Of a DNA stretch of 64,000 nucleotides, positions 52,652-60,187 are shown one piece after another. The translations under genes were made by a program, and so were the position numbers. The DNA is from Streptomyces shenzhenensis (GTDB lineage: Bacteria > Actinomycetota > Actinomycetes > Streptomycetales > Streptomycetaceae), in contig NZ_JAJONF010000004.1 of NCBI RefSeq assembly GCF_021462265.1, forward strand, positions 248,001-312,000. The letters run 5' to 3'. Every line of letters starts with the position of its first letter. Within the stretch, counting starts at the first letter, position 1. The notes beneath the pieces are model-generated. The model ran no database searches, was not told the DNA's origin, and saw only the letters and a program-made list of their open reading frames with translations.

Positions 52652-53914
52652 GTGAGCGAGAGCAGTGCGGAGGCCGTAGCGGAAGCCGCCGCGGCGGCCG
52701 TCGTCGCCTCGGCCACGGAGGCGGCCTCCGGCAGCTGGCGCAAGGTGACCGGCGTCGCCGGAGCCGCCATAGGGGTGCTCGCCGCCGGGGCGGCCGCCGG
52801 AGTCGCCCTGGAACGGATGACCGTCGGCCGCGGGATGCGTCGCAAGGCCCGGCTGGCGCTGGACTCGGCGGGCCCCTACGGCACTCTGCGCGGCGCGCCC
52901 GGCAAGGCGTACGCCGACGACGGCACCGAGCTGTACTACGAGGTCGACGAGGTGGACCCCGACCTCGGCGCGGCCGTCTCGCCGCGCCGCCGCCGGCTCT
53001 TCGGCCGCAAGGCGCCCGCGCCCGTCACCGTCGTCTTCAGCCACGGCTACTGCCTCAACCAGGACTCCTGGCACTTCCAGCGGGCGGCCCTGCGCGGGGT
53101 CGTCCGCACCGTGCACTGGGACCAGCGCAGCCACGGCCGTTCCGGGCGGGGCGTCGCCCAGCACGAGAACGGGGTGGAGCTCACCATCGACCAGCTGGGC
53201 CGGGACCTGAAGGCCGTCCTGGACGCGGCCGCGCCGGAGGGGCCGCTGGTGCTGGTCGGGCACTCCATGGGCGGGATGACGGTGATGGCGCTGGCCGCGC
53301 AGTATCCCGACCTGATCCGGCAGCGGGTGGTCGCCACCGCCTTCGTGGGTACCTCGTCCGGGCGGCTCGGCGAGGTCAACTTCGGGCTGCCGGTCGCCGG
53401 TGTCGCGGCCGTGCGCCGGGTGCTGCCGGGCGTGCTGAAGGCGCTGGGCACGCAGGCCGCGCTGGTGGAGAAGGGACGGCGGGTCACCGCGGATCTCTTC
53501 GCCGGGATCATCAAGCGGTACTCGTTCGCGTCCAAGGACGTCGACCCGGCGGTGGAGCGGTTCGCGGAGCGGATGATCGAGTCGACGCCGATCGACGTGG
53601 TCGCCGAGTTCTACCCGGCCTTCACCGACCACGACAAGACCGCCGCGCTCGCCTACTTCCAGGATCTGCCGGTGCTGGTGCTGGCCGGGGTGCAGGACCT
53701 CGTCACGCCCAGCGAGCACAGCGAGGTCATCGCCGACCTGCTGCCCGACGCCGAACTGGTGCTCGTCGCGGACGCCGGGCACCTGGTCATGCTGGAGCAC
53801 CCGGAAGTGGTCACCGACCGCCTCGCCGACCTGCTCACCCGCGCGGGTGCGGTGCCGGCAGGGGCTACGGTAAGTGGCTATGGAAGCACCAGCAGCACGG
53901 CACAGCCAGGCTGA
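52652..53914 (+). CDS. Alpha/beta hydrolase with N-terminal membrane segment
   Basis: A 420-residue protein from GTG 52652 (AGGAGCGG upstream). An alanine-rich N-terminus carries one hydrophobic segment (VTGVAGAAIGVLAAGAAAGV, about 32-55). The hydrolase fold starts near 130 (VVFSHGYCLNQDSWHFQR) with the nucleophile serine in VLVGHSMGGMTVMAL (about residue 205), the aspartate in LAGVQDLVTP and the histidine in ADAGHLVMLEHP. The substrate is unknown. It overlaps tsaE by 35 bases, and the alr-hydrolase-tsaE order is conserved in streptomycetes, but no biochemical link to t6A is established. Confidence 0.9.
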   Translation: MSESSAEAVAEAAAAAVVASATEAASGSWRKVTGVAGAAIGVLAAGAAAGVALERMTVGRGMRRKARLALDSAGPYGTLRGAPGKAYADDGTELYYEVDEVDPDLGAAVSPRRRRLFGRKAPAPVTVVFSHGYCLNQDSWHFQRAALRGVVRTVHWDQRSHGRSGRGVAQHENGVELTIDQLGRDLKAVLDAAAPEGPLVLVGHSMGGMTVMALAAQYPDLIRQRVVATAFVGTSSGRLGEVNFGLPVAGVAAVRRVLPGVLKALGTQAALVEKGRRVTADLFAGIIKRYSFASKDVDPAVERFAERMIESTPIDVVAEFYPAFTDHDKTAALAYFQDLPVLVLAGVQDLVTPSEHSEVIADLLPDAELVLVADAGHLVMLEHPEVVTDRLADLLTRAGAVPAGATVSGYGSTSSTAQPG

Positions 53915-54392
53915 GATCGAGTTGACCGTCACCTCTCCCGGGCAGATGGGCGAGCTCGGCCGCCGACTGGCGAAGTTGCTGCGCGCCGGTGACCTCGTGA
54001 TGCTCAGCGGGGAGCTCGGTGCCGGCAAGACGACGCTGACGCGCGGGCTGGGGGAGGGGCTCGGCGTGCGCGGCGCCGTCACCTCGCCGACCTTCGTGAT
54101 CGCACGCGTCCATCCGTCCCTGGGGGGCGGGCCGCCGCTCGTCCACGTCGACGCGTATCGCCTGGGCGGCGGGCTCGACGAGATGGAGGACCTGGACCTC
54201 GACGTCTCGCTGCCCGAGTCCGTGATCGTCGTCGAGTGGGGCGAGGGCAAGGTCGAGGAGCTGACCGACGACCGGCTCATGGTCCGGATCCACCGGGCGG
54301 TCGGGGACACCACCGACGAGGTGCGGCACGTGACACTGGCGGGGCTGGGGGAGCGGTGGGACAGCGTTGATCTCGGGGTGCTGTCGGCCTGA
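53880..54392 (+). CDS. tsaE: tRNA t6A biosynthesis ATPase TsaE
   Basis: A 170-residue P-loop protein from ATG 53880 (GTG 53874 is possible). Walker A GELGAGKTTLTRGLGEGLGV at about residues 42-61, TSPTFVI at 70, HVDAYRL and a switch-like EW at VVEWGEG. TsaE energises the TsaB-TsaD complex that adds threonylcarbamoyl to A37 of tRNAs. Its start overlaps the end of the hydrolase gene by 35 bases. tsaB and tsaD follow within 2 kb. Confidence 0.95.
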   Translation: MEAPAARHSQAEIELTVTSPGQMGELGRRLAKLLRAGDLVMLSGELGAGKTTLTRGLGEGLGVRGAVTSPTFVIARVHPSLGGGPPLVHVDAYRLGGGLDEMEDLDLDVSLPESVIVVEWGEGKVEELTDDRLMVRIHRAVGDTTDEVRHVTLAGLGERWDSVDLGVLSA

Positions 54393-54475
54393 GGAGCGGG
54401 TGAACGTTTCCGACAAGGCGTCGGCAAGATGTTGCGCCGGACGTATCGGGCGTGGTCACATGGTATCCAGTCCGT

Positions 54476-54493
54476 GGTTAGGTCTGCCTAACC
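54476..54493 (+). promoter_or_regulatory. Palindrome resembling an iron box, over a possible -10
   Basis: GGTTAGG-TCTG-CCTAACC is a perfect 7-4-7 inverted repeat. TTAGGT within it could be a -10 hexamer. TTAGGTCTGCCTAACC agrees with 13 of the first 16 bases of the 19-bp DmdR/IdeR consensus TTAGGTTAGGCTAACCTAA, but the last three do not fit. It lies 31 bases before the small gene at 54524. Confidence 0.4.
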
Positions 54494-54523
54494 GCGCCCG
54501 CCCCCGCACCTCAGGAGGCGCCA

Positions 54524-54697
54524 GTGTCCGTGTCCCAGTCCGAGGAGCGGCGACCGCCGGTCGCCACCGCCGGGGTGCCCGGGGTCTCCATGCGGGAGCT
54601 ACTGGCGTGCTGTGCGGCTGCTGACGCGGTGTCTCGGCCGCCGAGAGCGCCGGAGCCGGGTCTGAGGCCGGCCCAGCAGGACCGTAGGGCCGCCTAG
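54524..54697 (+). CDS. Small hypothetical protein, 57 residues
   Basis: GTG 54524 follows an excellent ribosome site (AGGAGGCGCCA) and opens MSVSQSEERRPPVATAGVPG, then VSMRELLACCAAADAVSRPP, ending QQDRRAA at TAG 54695. It has no signal peptide and contains an amphipathic MRELLACCAAA segment with adjacent cysteines. Codon bias is good. It has its own candidate promoter/palindrome at 54476-54493. I do not recognise a function; its strong translation signals and regulated-looking upstream region make it a credible gene. Confidence 0.6.
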   Translation: MSVSQSEERRPPVATAGVPGVSMRELLACCAAADAVSRPPRAPEPGLRPAQQDRRAA

Positions 54698-54715
54698 GCG
54701 GTTCGGCCAGTGGGT

Positions 54716-54800
54716 CTGTGCGGGTGGCGTTGTGGCTGGTCGTGCCCGCGCGGCGGCAGCCGCGCATCGAACACGGCCCCGCGCCCCTGACGGGGTGCTT
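54716..54800. repeat. Modular GC-rich intergenic repeat, long form
   Basis: CTGTGCGGGTGGCGTTGTGG, CTGGTCGTGCCCGCGCGGCG, GCAGCCGCGCATCGAACACG and GCCCCGCGCCCCTGACGGGG in order. It combines the outer parts of the short form (31102) with the inner module of the copy at 27533. It lies between convergent genes and may terminate both. Confidence 0.6.
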
Positions 54801-54826
54801 CCCCAGGGGCGCTTTCAGGATCCGCG

Positions 54827-55399
54827 TCAGCGGATCACGACCACCTTCACACCGATCGTCGCGAAGTTCCACATCGCGTCGCCGTCCCGGCGGGTCTCCC
54901 GGATGCCGCCCGTCCGCACCGTCGGGTCGGGGGGTTCGGTGGCGCGTCGGGCGGTGACGGCGCTGAAGCCGATGGCTGAGCCGTCCTTCGTGGTGGTGAA
55001 GCGGACCACGTGTTCGATGGGGAGGCCGTCGGTGCCCGTGACGGCCTTCGAGCGGGACGTCACCCAGTAGGTGCCCACGGGCGGGTCGACGGTGCCGGGG
55101 TTCACCTTGAAGGTGCGCTCGACCCGGCCCCGCTCGCTGACGAGCCAGACCCGGTCGTCGTCCACCGAGTACACCACCCGTTCACCCGTCCCGGAACTGT
55201 TCGGCAGGGCGGTGGGGTGGCGGCGGTCCCGCGGTGCCTTGGCGGCCGGCGCGCCGGGTGCGGCGCTCGCCGACGCCCGGCCGCCGAGGCCGGGCGGTAC
55301 GGTGGCCGAGGCCTGGTAGGCGAGGACTCCGACCACCCCGACGGCCGCCGCGGTGAGGGCGGCCACCACTCCCGAGCTGGTCCCTGCCACGTGCGCCAC
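54827..55399 (-). CDS. YkuD-fold L,D-transpeptidase-like protein lacking the catalytic Cys
   Basis: A 190-residue membrane-anchored protein from GTG 55399 (GGCGAGGCAGAG upstream; GTG 55390 is possible). N-terminal helix GVVAALTAAAVGVVGVLAYQ, an alanine/proline linker, then VVYSVDDDRVWLVSERGRVE and DPPVGTYWVTSRSKAVTG, the start of a YkuD-type domain, and IEHVVRFTTTKDGSAIGFSA. Where active enzymes have S-H-G-C-x-R it reads RTGGIRETRRDGDAMWNF; there is no cysteine in the whole protein. It therefore cannot be a YkuD transpeptidase and may be a structural or regulatory relative. It is divergent from tsaB. Confidence 0.7.
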   Translation of the reverse strand: MAHVAGTSSGVVAALTAAAVGVVGVLAYQASATVPPGLGGRASASAAPGAPAAKAPRDRRHPTALPNSSGTGERVVYSVDDDRVWLVSERGRVERTFKVNPGTVDPPVGTYWVTSRSKAVTGTDGLPIEHVVRFTTTKDGSAIGFSAVTARRATEPPDPTVRTGGIRETRRDGDAMWNFATIGVKVVVIR

Positions 55400-55490
55400 C
55401 TCTGCCTCGCCGTATATGTCGTACTTCGTACCGACCGTAGCAGTCAGTGACCGCTTGACCCGGCCGGGCGTGCTCGCGGCGCCGGAGCCG

Positions 55491-55496
55491 TAGGCT
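55491..55496 (+). promoter_or_regulatory. Candidate -10 for leaderless tsaB mRNA
   Basis: TAGGCT, 6 bases before the GTG of tsaB, without a ribosome site in between. The same hexamer lies 7 bases before glmS. Confidence 0.4.
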
Positions 55497-55502
55497 GTTC
55501 GC

Positions 55503-56159
55503 GTGCTCTTGCTCGCTCTGGATACCGCCACCCCCGCCGTCACCGTCGCCCTGCACGACGGTACGGCCGTCATCGCCTCGTCGAGCCAGGTGGACGCGCG
55601 CCGGCACGGCGAGCTGCTGCTGCCGGCCGTCGACCGCGTCCTCACCGAGGCGGGGCTCAAGCTGGACGCCGTCACCGGGATCGTCACAGGCATCGGTCCC
55701 GGCCCCTACACCGGCCTGCGGGTCGGTCTGATGACCGCGGACACCTTCGGGCTCGCGCTCGGCGTGCCCGTCCACGGCCTGTGCACGCTCGACGGGCTCG
55801 CCTACGCGGCCGACATCGAGAAGGGCCCGTTCGTCGTCGCGACCGACGCCCGCCGCAAAGAGGTCTACTGGGCGGTGTACGACGACTCGCGCACTCGGCT
55901 CACGGAGCCCGCGGTAGACCGGCCCGCCGACATCGCCGAGAAGGTGGCCGGGCTGCCCGCCGTGGGCGCCGGGGCGCTGCTCTACCCCGCCACCTTCCCC
56001 GTCGTGCACGAGCCGGAGAACGTCTCCGCCGCGGCCCTGGCGTCGCTGGCCGCCGAGAAGCTGGCCGCGGGGGAGGAACTGCCCGCGCCCCGGCCGATGT
56101 ACCTGCGCCGGCCGGACGCCCAGGTGCCCAAGAACTACAAGGTGGTCACCCCGAAGTGA
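55503..56159 (+). CDS. tsaB: tRNA t6A biosynthesis protein TsaB
   Basis: A 218-residue ASKHA-fold protein starting with GTG (MLLLALDTATPAVTVALHDG). GIVTGIGPGPYTGLRVGLMT at about 60-79 and TDARRKEVYWAVYDD near 117 are family motifs. TsaB is the non-catalytic scaffold that pairs with TsaD and TsaE to make N6-threonylcarbamoyl-adenosine. Its stop overlaps the rimI GTG (GTGA). A leaderless start is likely. Confidence 0.95.
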   Translation: MLLLALDTATPAVTVALHDGTAVIASSSQVDARRHGELLLPAVDRVLTEAGLKLDAVTGIVTGIGPGPYTGLRVGLMTADTFGLALGVPVHGLCTLDGLAYAADIEKGPFVVATDARRKEVYWAVYDDSRTRLTEPAVDRPADIAEKVAGLPAVGAGALLYPATFPVVHEPENVSAAALASLAAEKLAAGEELPAPRPMYLRRPDAQVPKNYKVVTPK

Positions 56160-56701
56160 CCGCACAGTTGCGCGAGATGCGCTGGTGGGACATCGACCCG
56201 GTCCTGGAGCTCGAGAAGGACCTGTTCCCCGAGGACGCCTGGTCACGGGGGATGTTCTGGTCCGAACTGGCGCACGCGAGGGGGCCCGCGGCGACCCGGC
56301 GGTACGTGGTGGCCATGGAGGGCGACCGGATCGTCGGCTACGGGGGGCTCGCCGCCCAGGGCGGCGAGCCCGACAGCGGCGCCACCGCCATAGGCGACGT
56401 CCAGACCATCGCCGTGCGCCGTGACCAGTGGGGCACCGGGCTCGGCGGAGAGCTGCTCACCGAGCTGCTGCGGGCCGCGACCGCCTTCGAGTGCGCCGAG
56501 GTCATGCTCGAATGCCGGGTCGACAACATCCGCGCCCAGAAGCTCTACGAGCGGTTCGGCTTCGAGCCCATCGGGTTCAGACGCGGCTACTACCAGCCGG
56601 GGAACGTGGACGCCCTGGTGATGCGCCTGACGACCGGGCAGCCCGGCAGTGGCTCCGCCACCGGGCCCACCTCCGAACAAGGAACCGAGATCAATGGCTG
56701 A
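56156..56701 (+). CDS. rimI: Ribosomal-protein-alanine N-acetyltransferase RimI-type GNAT
   Basis: A 181-residue GNAT protein from GTG 56156 (overlapping the tsaB stop). It has [20 protein letters not shown] at the start, the acetyl-CoA loop [20 protein letters not shown] (about 82-101), [20 protein letters not shown] and RRGYY, which are RimI features. RimI acetylates the N-terminus of S18 in E. coli; other protein targets are possible. The C-terminal ~22 residues ([18 protein letters not shown]) are an extra hydrophilic tail that overlaps tsaD by eight bases. Confidence 0.92.
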   Translation: MTAQLREMRWWDIDPVLELEKDLFPEDAWSRGMFWSELAHARGPAATRRYVVAMEGDRIVGYGGLAAQGGEPDSGATAIGDVQTIAVRRDQWGTGLGGELLTELLRAATAFECAEVMLECRVDNIRAQKLYERFGFEPIGFRRGYYQPGNVDALVMRLTTGQPGSGSATGPTSEQGTEING

Positions 56702-57782
56702 CGAACCCCTCGTTCTGGGGATCGAGACCTCCTGCGACGAGACCGGTGTCGGCATCGTCCGGGGCACCACCCTGCTGGCCGACGCCGTCGCCTCCTCCGT
56801 CGACGAGCACGCCCGCTTCGGCGGGGTCGTGCCCGAGGTGGCGTCGAGGGCGCACCTGGAGGCGATGGTCCCGACCATCGACCGCGCGCTGAAGGAAGCG
56901 GGCGTGAGCGCGAGGGACCTCGACGGTGTCGCGGTCACGGCCGGGCCCGGCCTGGCCGGCGCGCTGCTGGTCGGCGTCTCGGCGGCGAAGGCGTACGCGT
57001 ACGCGCTCGGCAAGCCGCTCTACGGCGTCAACCACCTCGCCTCCCACATCTGCGTGGACCAGCTGGAACACGGCCCGCTCCCGGAGCCGACGATGGCCCT
57101 GCTGGTCTCCGGCGGCCACTCCTCCCTCCTGCTCTCCTCGGACATCACCTCCGACGTGCGGCCGCTCGGCGCGACCATCGACGACGCGGCCGGCGAGGCC
57201 TTCGACAAGATCGCCCGGGTGCTGAACCTGGGCTTCCCGGGCGGGCCGGTCATCGACCGGTACGCGAAGGAGGGCGACCCGGAGGCGATCGCCTTCCCGC
57301 GCGGCCTCACCGGCCCCCGCGACCCCGCCTACGACTTCTCCTTCTCCGGTCTCAAGACGGCGGTGGCCCGCTGGATCGAGGCCAAGCGGGCGGCCGGCGA
57401 GGAGGTCCCGGTCCGTGACGTGTCCGCCTCCTTCCAGGAAGCGGTCGTGGACGTCCTGACCCGCAAGGCCGTCCGCGCCTGCCGGGACGAGGGCGTCGAC
57501 CACCTGATGATCGGCGGCGGCGTGGCCGCCAACTCCCGCCTGCGCGCCCTGGCCCAGGAGCGCTGCGAGGCGGCCGGCATCCAACTCCGGGTGCCGCGTA
57601 TGAAGTTGTGCACGGACAACGGCGCGATGGTGGCCGCCCTCGGCGCGGAGATGGTCGCGCGCAACCGGACCCCCTCCGGCTGGGACCTCTCGGCGGACAG
57701 CTCCCTGCCGGTGACGGACCCGCACGTCCCCGGCAACCACGACCACGTGCACGAGGTCAGCAAGGAGAACCTCTACTCGTGA
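56694..57782 (+). CDS. tsaD: tRNA N6-adenosine threonylcarbamoyltransferase TsaD
   Basis: A 362-residue ASKHA enzyme that transfers the threonylcarbamoyl group to A37. ATG 56694 gives [20 protein letters not shown]. Metal ligands lie in [11 protein letters not shown] (two histidines, about 114 and 118). [34 protein letters not shown] and [20 protein letters not shown] are standard. Usual members end near residue 340; the tail [19 protein letters not shown] is a short histidine-containing extension. It overlaps rimI and the next small gene. Confidence 0.96.
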   Translation: MADEPLVLGIETSCDETGVGIVRGTTLLADAVASSVDEHARFGGVVPEVASRAHLEAMVPTIDRALKEAGVSARDLDGVAVTAGPGLAGALLVGVSAAKAYAYALGKPLYGVNHLASHICVDQLEHGPLPEPTMALLVSGGHSSLLLSSDITSDVRPLGATIDDAAGEAFDKIARVLNLGFPGGPVIDRYAKEGDPEAIAFPRGLTGPRDPAYDFSFSGLKTAVARWIEAKRAAGEEVPVRDVSASFQEAVVDVLTRKAVRACRDEGVDHLMIGGGVAANSRLRALAQERCEAAGIQLRVPRMKLCTDNGAMVAALGAEMVARNRTPSGWDLSADSSLPVTDPHVPGNHDHVHEVSKENLYS

Positions 57783-58039
57783 CGGTCGCGTTGATGTGGG
57801 AGGCGCGGGCGGTACCGGGCCGGGGCGCCGAGTTGCTGGCCTGGGCGCGGCGACAGGCCCTCTCCGGGGCCCCGTCGCGCCGGGAGACCCTCCGGGCACC
57901 GCAGGACCGGGTCCTGGTGATCACGTGGTGGGAGGCGTCGTACGACGACCCGGACCTGCCCGAACTCCCGGACCCGCCCGGTGACCTGGTGGGCCGCCCG
58001 GTGCACCGCTGGCGCTTCGAGTCGGTCGACGAGGGTTAG
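57779..58039 (+). CDS. Conserved hypothetical protein downstream of tsaD
   Basis: An 86-residue protein whose GTG start overlaps the tsaD stop. It reads [20 protein letters not shown] then [19 protein letters not shown] and [13 protein letters not shown], a ferredoxin-like alpha-beta pattern that resembles small antibiotic-biosynthesis-monooxygenase-like folds, but no catalytic residues are evident. Translational coupling with tsaD suggests co-expression. Function not known. Confidence 0.8.
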   Translation: MTVALMWEARAVPGRGAELLAWARRQALSGAPSRRETLRAPQDRVLVITWWEASYDDPDLPELPDPPGDLVGRPVHRWRFESVDEG

Positions 58040-58280
58040 TGGGACGCGCCGGGGACCTCAGCTGTAAACCCGTACCCTGCCGCGCCGCGGCCGGGACGAA
58101 CACTCAGGGCGCCGCCGGTGTCGGGATCGCACCGTCCTCGATCCCGCCCGGCCAGGTCGAGGACGTGGTCCTCGCGACCCTGGACCCCGTAACCGCGTTC
58201 CCGGGCGGCGCATGCGCGAGCGTCGCACCGGGCGTGCTCCGGGGCGGCGGCCCGAGCGGCGGTCTCGCGGCCGTACCGCG
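58040..58280. other. Intergenic region between convergent genes
   Basis: 241 GC-rich bases between the small gene after tsaD and the AraC gene. Open frames cross it on both strands without a clear start or family resemblance. No clear terminator was found. Confidence 0.4.
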
Positions 58281-59114
58281 TCACATCGCGTCGCTCGTGG
58301 CCGTTGCCTGCCATGCGCCCGGACGCATGCCCGTCGCTTTCCGGAAGAAGACCGAGAAGTTGGACGCGTCGGGGAAGCCGAGTGCGTCGGCGCAGCGGGC
58401 CGCGGTGAGACGGTCGTGCGCGAGGAGCCGTTTGGCTTCCAGGACGAGCCGCTCGACGATGTACGCCTTCGCGGTGCGGCCGGTGGCCTGCTGCACCGCT
58501 CGCGAGAGGGTGCGGGGCGCGTATCCCAGGGTCCGGGCGTAGTAGCCGGCGTCGTGATGGTCGCGGAAGTGCGCTTCGACGCTGGAGCGGAACAGGTGGA
58601 ACACCGGATGCGTCGACTGTGCGGCGGCGTGCGGTGGCCGGAGCCGGGTGACGAGCGCGGAGAGCAGGATCTCGGGCAGTTCCGTCGGGATGTCCTCGGG
58701 CGGGGCGGACGCTTCGAGGAGCAGATGGTTGCGCGCGGTGTCGACGAACGGCCAGTCGGCGTCGGGAATGCGCCAGTGCGCGACCAGGTCCGGGGCGGCG
58801 ACGAGTTCTCGGGTGGCGTGGGTGACCGGCGCGTTCGGGACGAACAGCACGAGGTGTCCCGCCACGCCGGCGATGTCGCCCCACCGGTGCACCGCGCCGG
58901 GGGCGATCCACACCGCGGACCGCTCCTGGAGCGGGTGGTCGAGGAAGTCCACGGTGACCGATCCGCGTCCGGCGTCGACGACGGCGAGGACGTGGAAGTC
59001 GGCACGCTGTGTCCCGCCGTCGTTCAGTGCGCGCAGGCGGTCGAACGTCATCGTCTCGACGGCGGCCGCACGGCGCCCCACGGGCTGGTAGGTCATCTGC
59101 CGGATCGCCGTCAT
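58281..59114 (-). CDS. AraC family transcriptional regulator
   Basis: A 277-residue regulator from ATG 59114 (in-frame alternative 59132). The N-terminal cupin-like sensing domain (about 15-160) has FHVLAVVDAGRGSVTVDFLD and SAVWIAPGAVHRWGDIAG. The C-terminal DNA-binding domain (about 180-277) has YYARTLGYAPRTLSRAVQQA and the second helix-turn-helix AARCADALGFPDASNFSVFF followed by GMRPGAWQ. It diverges from the alpha/beta hydrolase at 59228, which is the most likely target. The inducer is unknown. Confidence 0.93.
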   Translation of the reverse strand: MTAIRQMTYQPVGRRAAAVETMTFDRLRALNDGGTQRADFHVLAVVDAGRGSVTVDFLDHPLQERSAVWIAPGAVHRWGDIAGVAGHLVLFVPNAPVTHATRELVAAPDLVAHWRIPDADWPFVDTARNHLLLEASAPPEDIPTELPEILLSALVTRLRPPHAAAQSTHPVFHLFRSSVEAHFRDHHDAGYYARTLGYAPRTLSRAVQQATGRTAKAYIVERLVLEAKRLLAHDRLTAARCADALGFPDASNFSVFFRKATGMRPGAWQATATSDAM

Positions 59115-59135
59115 GTGTCCATTTTCCACCATCGG

Positions 59136-59147
59136 GTGACCAGTCAC
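59136..59147. promoter_or_regulatory. Palindrome in the AraC/hydrolase divergent region
   Basis: GTGAC-CA-GTCAC is a perfect 5-2-5 inverted repeat midway between the two divergent genes. It could be the regulator's binding site, although AraC proteins more often use direct repeats. Confidence 0.35.
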
Positions 59148-59227
59148 GCCGATGTCCCGGCACGGCTGGGGAGATTCAATGAACACAAGGAAAAACCGCC
59201 CCTGGAACACTGACCGGGAGAGTCACG

Positions 59228-60004
59228 ATGAACATGACGCGGCAGCCGATACTGCCCACTTACGACCACCAGCCGGGGACCGGACCGACCCTGGTGTTCC
59301 TGCACTACTGGGGTGGTTCCGCCCGCACCTGGGACCTCGTCGTCGGCCGTCTCGCCGGTCGCGACGTGCTCACCGCCGACTTCCGTGGGTGGAGCCGTTC
59401 GCGCGGCCTGCCCGGCCCCTACACGCTGCGCCGGCTCGCGGACGACACGCTCGCCGTGATCGCCGACGCGGGCGTCACCGACTACGTCCTGGTCGGGCAT
59501 TCGATGGGCGGCAAGGTCGCGCAGCTGGTCGCGGCGGCCCGGCCCGCCGGTCTGCGCGGGCTCGTCCTCGTGGGGTCCGGTCCGGCCAGGCCCGCCGCCC
59601 GGATCACCCCCGAGTACCAGGAGGTCCTTTCGCACGCCTACGACTCCGACGAGTCCGTAGCCGGGGCACGGGACCACATCCTCACCGCGACCGAGCTGCC
59701 CGCGTCGGTCAAGGCGCGGATCGCGGCCGACTCCCGGGCCGGCGCCGACGCCGCCCGCACCGAGTGGCCGCTGCGCGGCATCGCGGAGGACATCACCGAG
59801 CACACCCGCATGATCAGCGTTCCCGCCCTGGTCGTCGCCGGAGAGAACGACCACGTCGAGCCCGTCGACGTGCTCCGCGACAACCTGGTGCCCTACCTCT
59901 CCCAAGCCGACTTCGTGGTGATCCCGAACACCGGTCACCTGATCCCGCTGGAAGCCCCGGCCGACCTCGCCGCCGCCATCACGGCCTTCGCGCCGGCAGC
60001 CTGA
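59228..60004 (+). CDS. Alpha/beta hydrolase
   Basis: A 258-residue cytoplasmic hydrolase from ATG 59228 (GGGAGAGTCACG upstream). LVFLHYWGGSARTWDLVV at about 19-36 holds the oxyanion region, the nucleophile serine is in LVGHSMGGKVAQLVAA (about residue 97), the aspartate in VVAGENDHVEPVD (about 204), and the histidine in NTGHLIPLEAP (about 237). It is a member of the broad esterase/haloperoxidase-like group and the substrate cannot be told. Divergent from the AraC regulator. Confidence 0.9.
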   Translation: MNMTRQPILPTYDHQPGTGPTLVFLHYWGGSARTWDLVVGRLAGRDVLTADFRGWSRSRGLPGPYTLRRLADDTLAVIADAGVTDYVLVGHSMGGKVAQLVAAARPAGLRGLVLVGSGPARPAARITPEYQEVLSHAYDSDESVAGARDHILTATELPASVKARIAADSRAGADAARTEWPLRGIAEDITEHTRMISVPALVVAGENDHVEPVDVLRDNLVPYLSQADFVVIPNTGHLIPLEAPADLAAAITAFAPAA

Positions 60005-60187
60005 CCGCCCGCGCGGTGCCACCGGACCTGCTTGAACGCCGGCCACCCGACGGCTGGGCCCGCGTCGTGGACGCCCCGTTCCTCAGCCGCCGCCGGGGCC
60101 CCGGGCAGAAGCGGGCCGGCCGAAGCCCCCTCTCACCGCCCGACGGCCCCGGCCTGCGTCGCGCACGCGGCGGACGTGGCCCGACGG

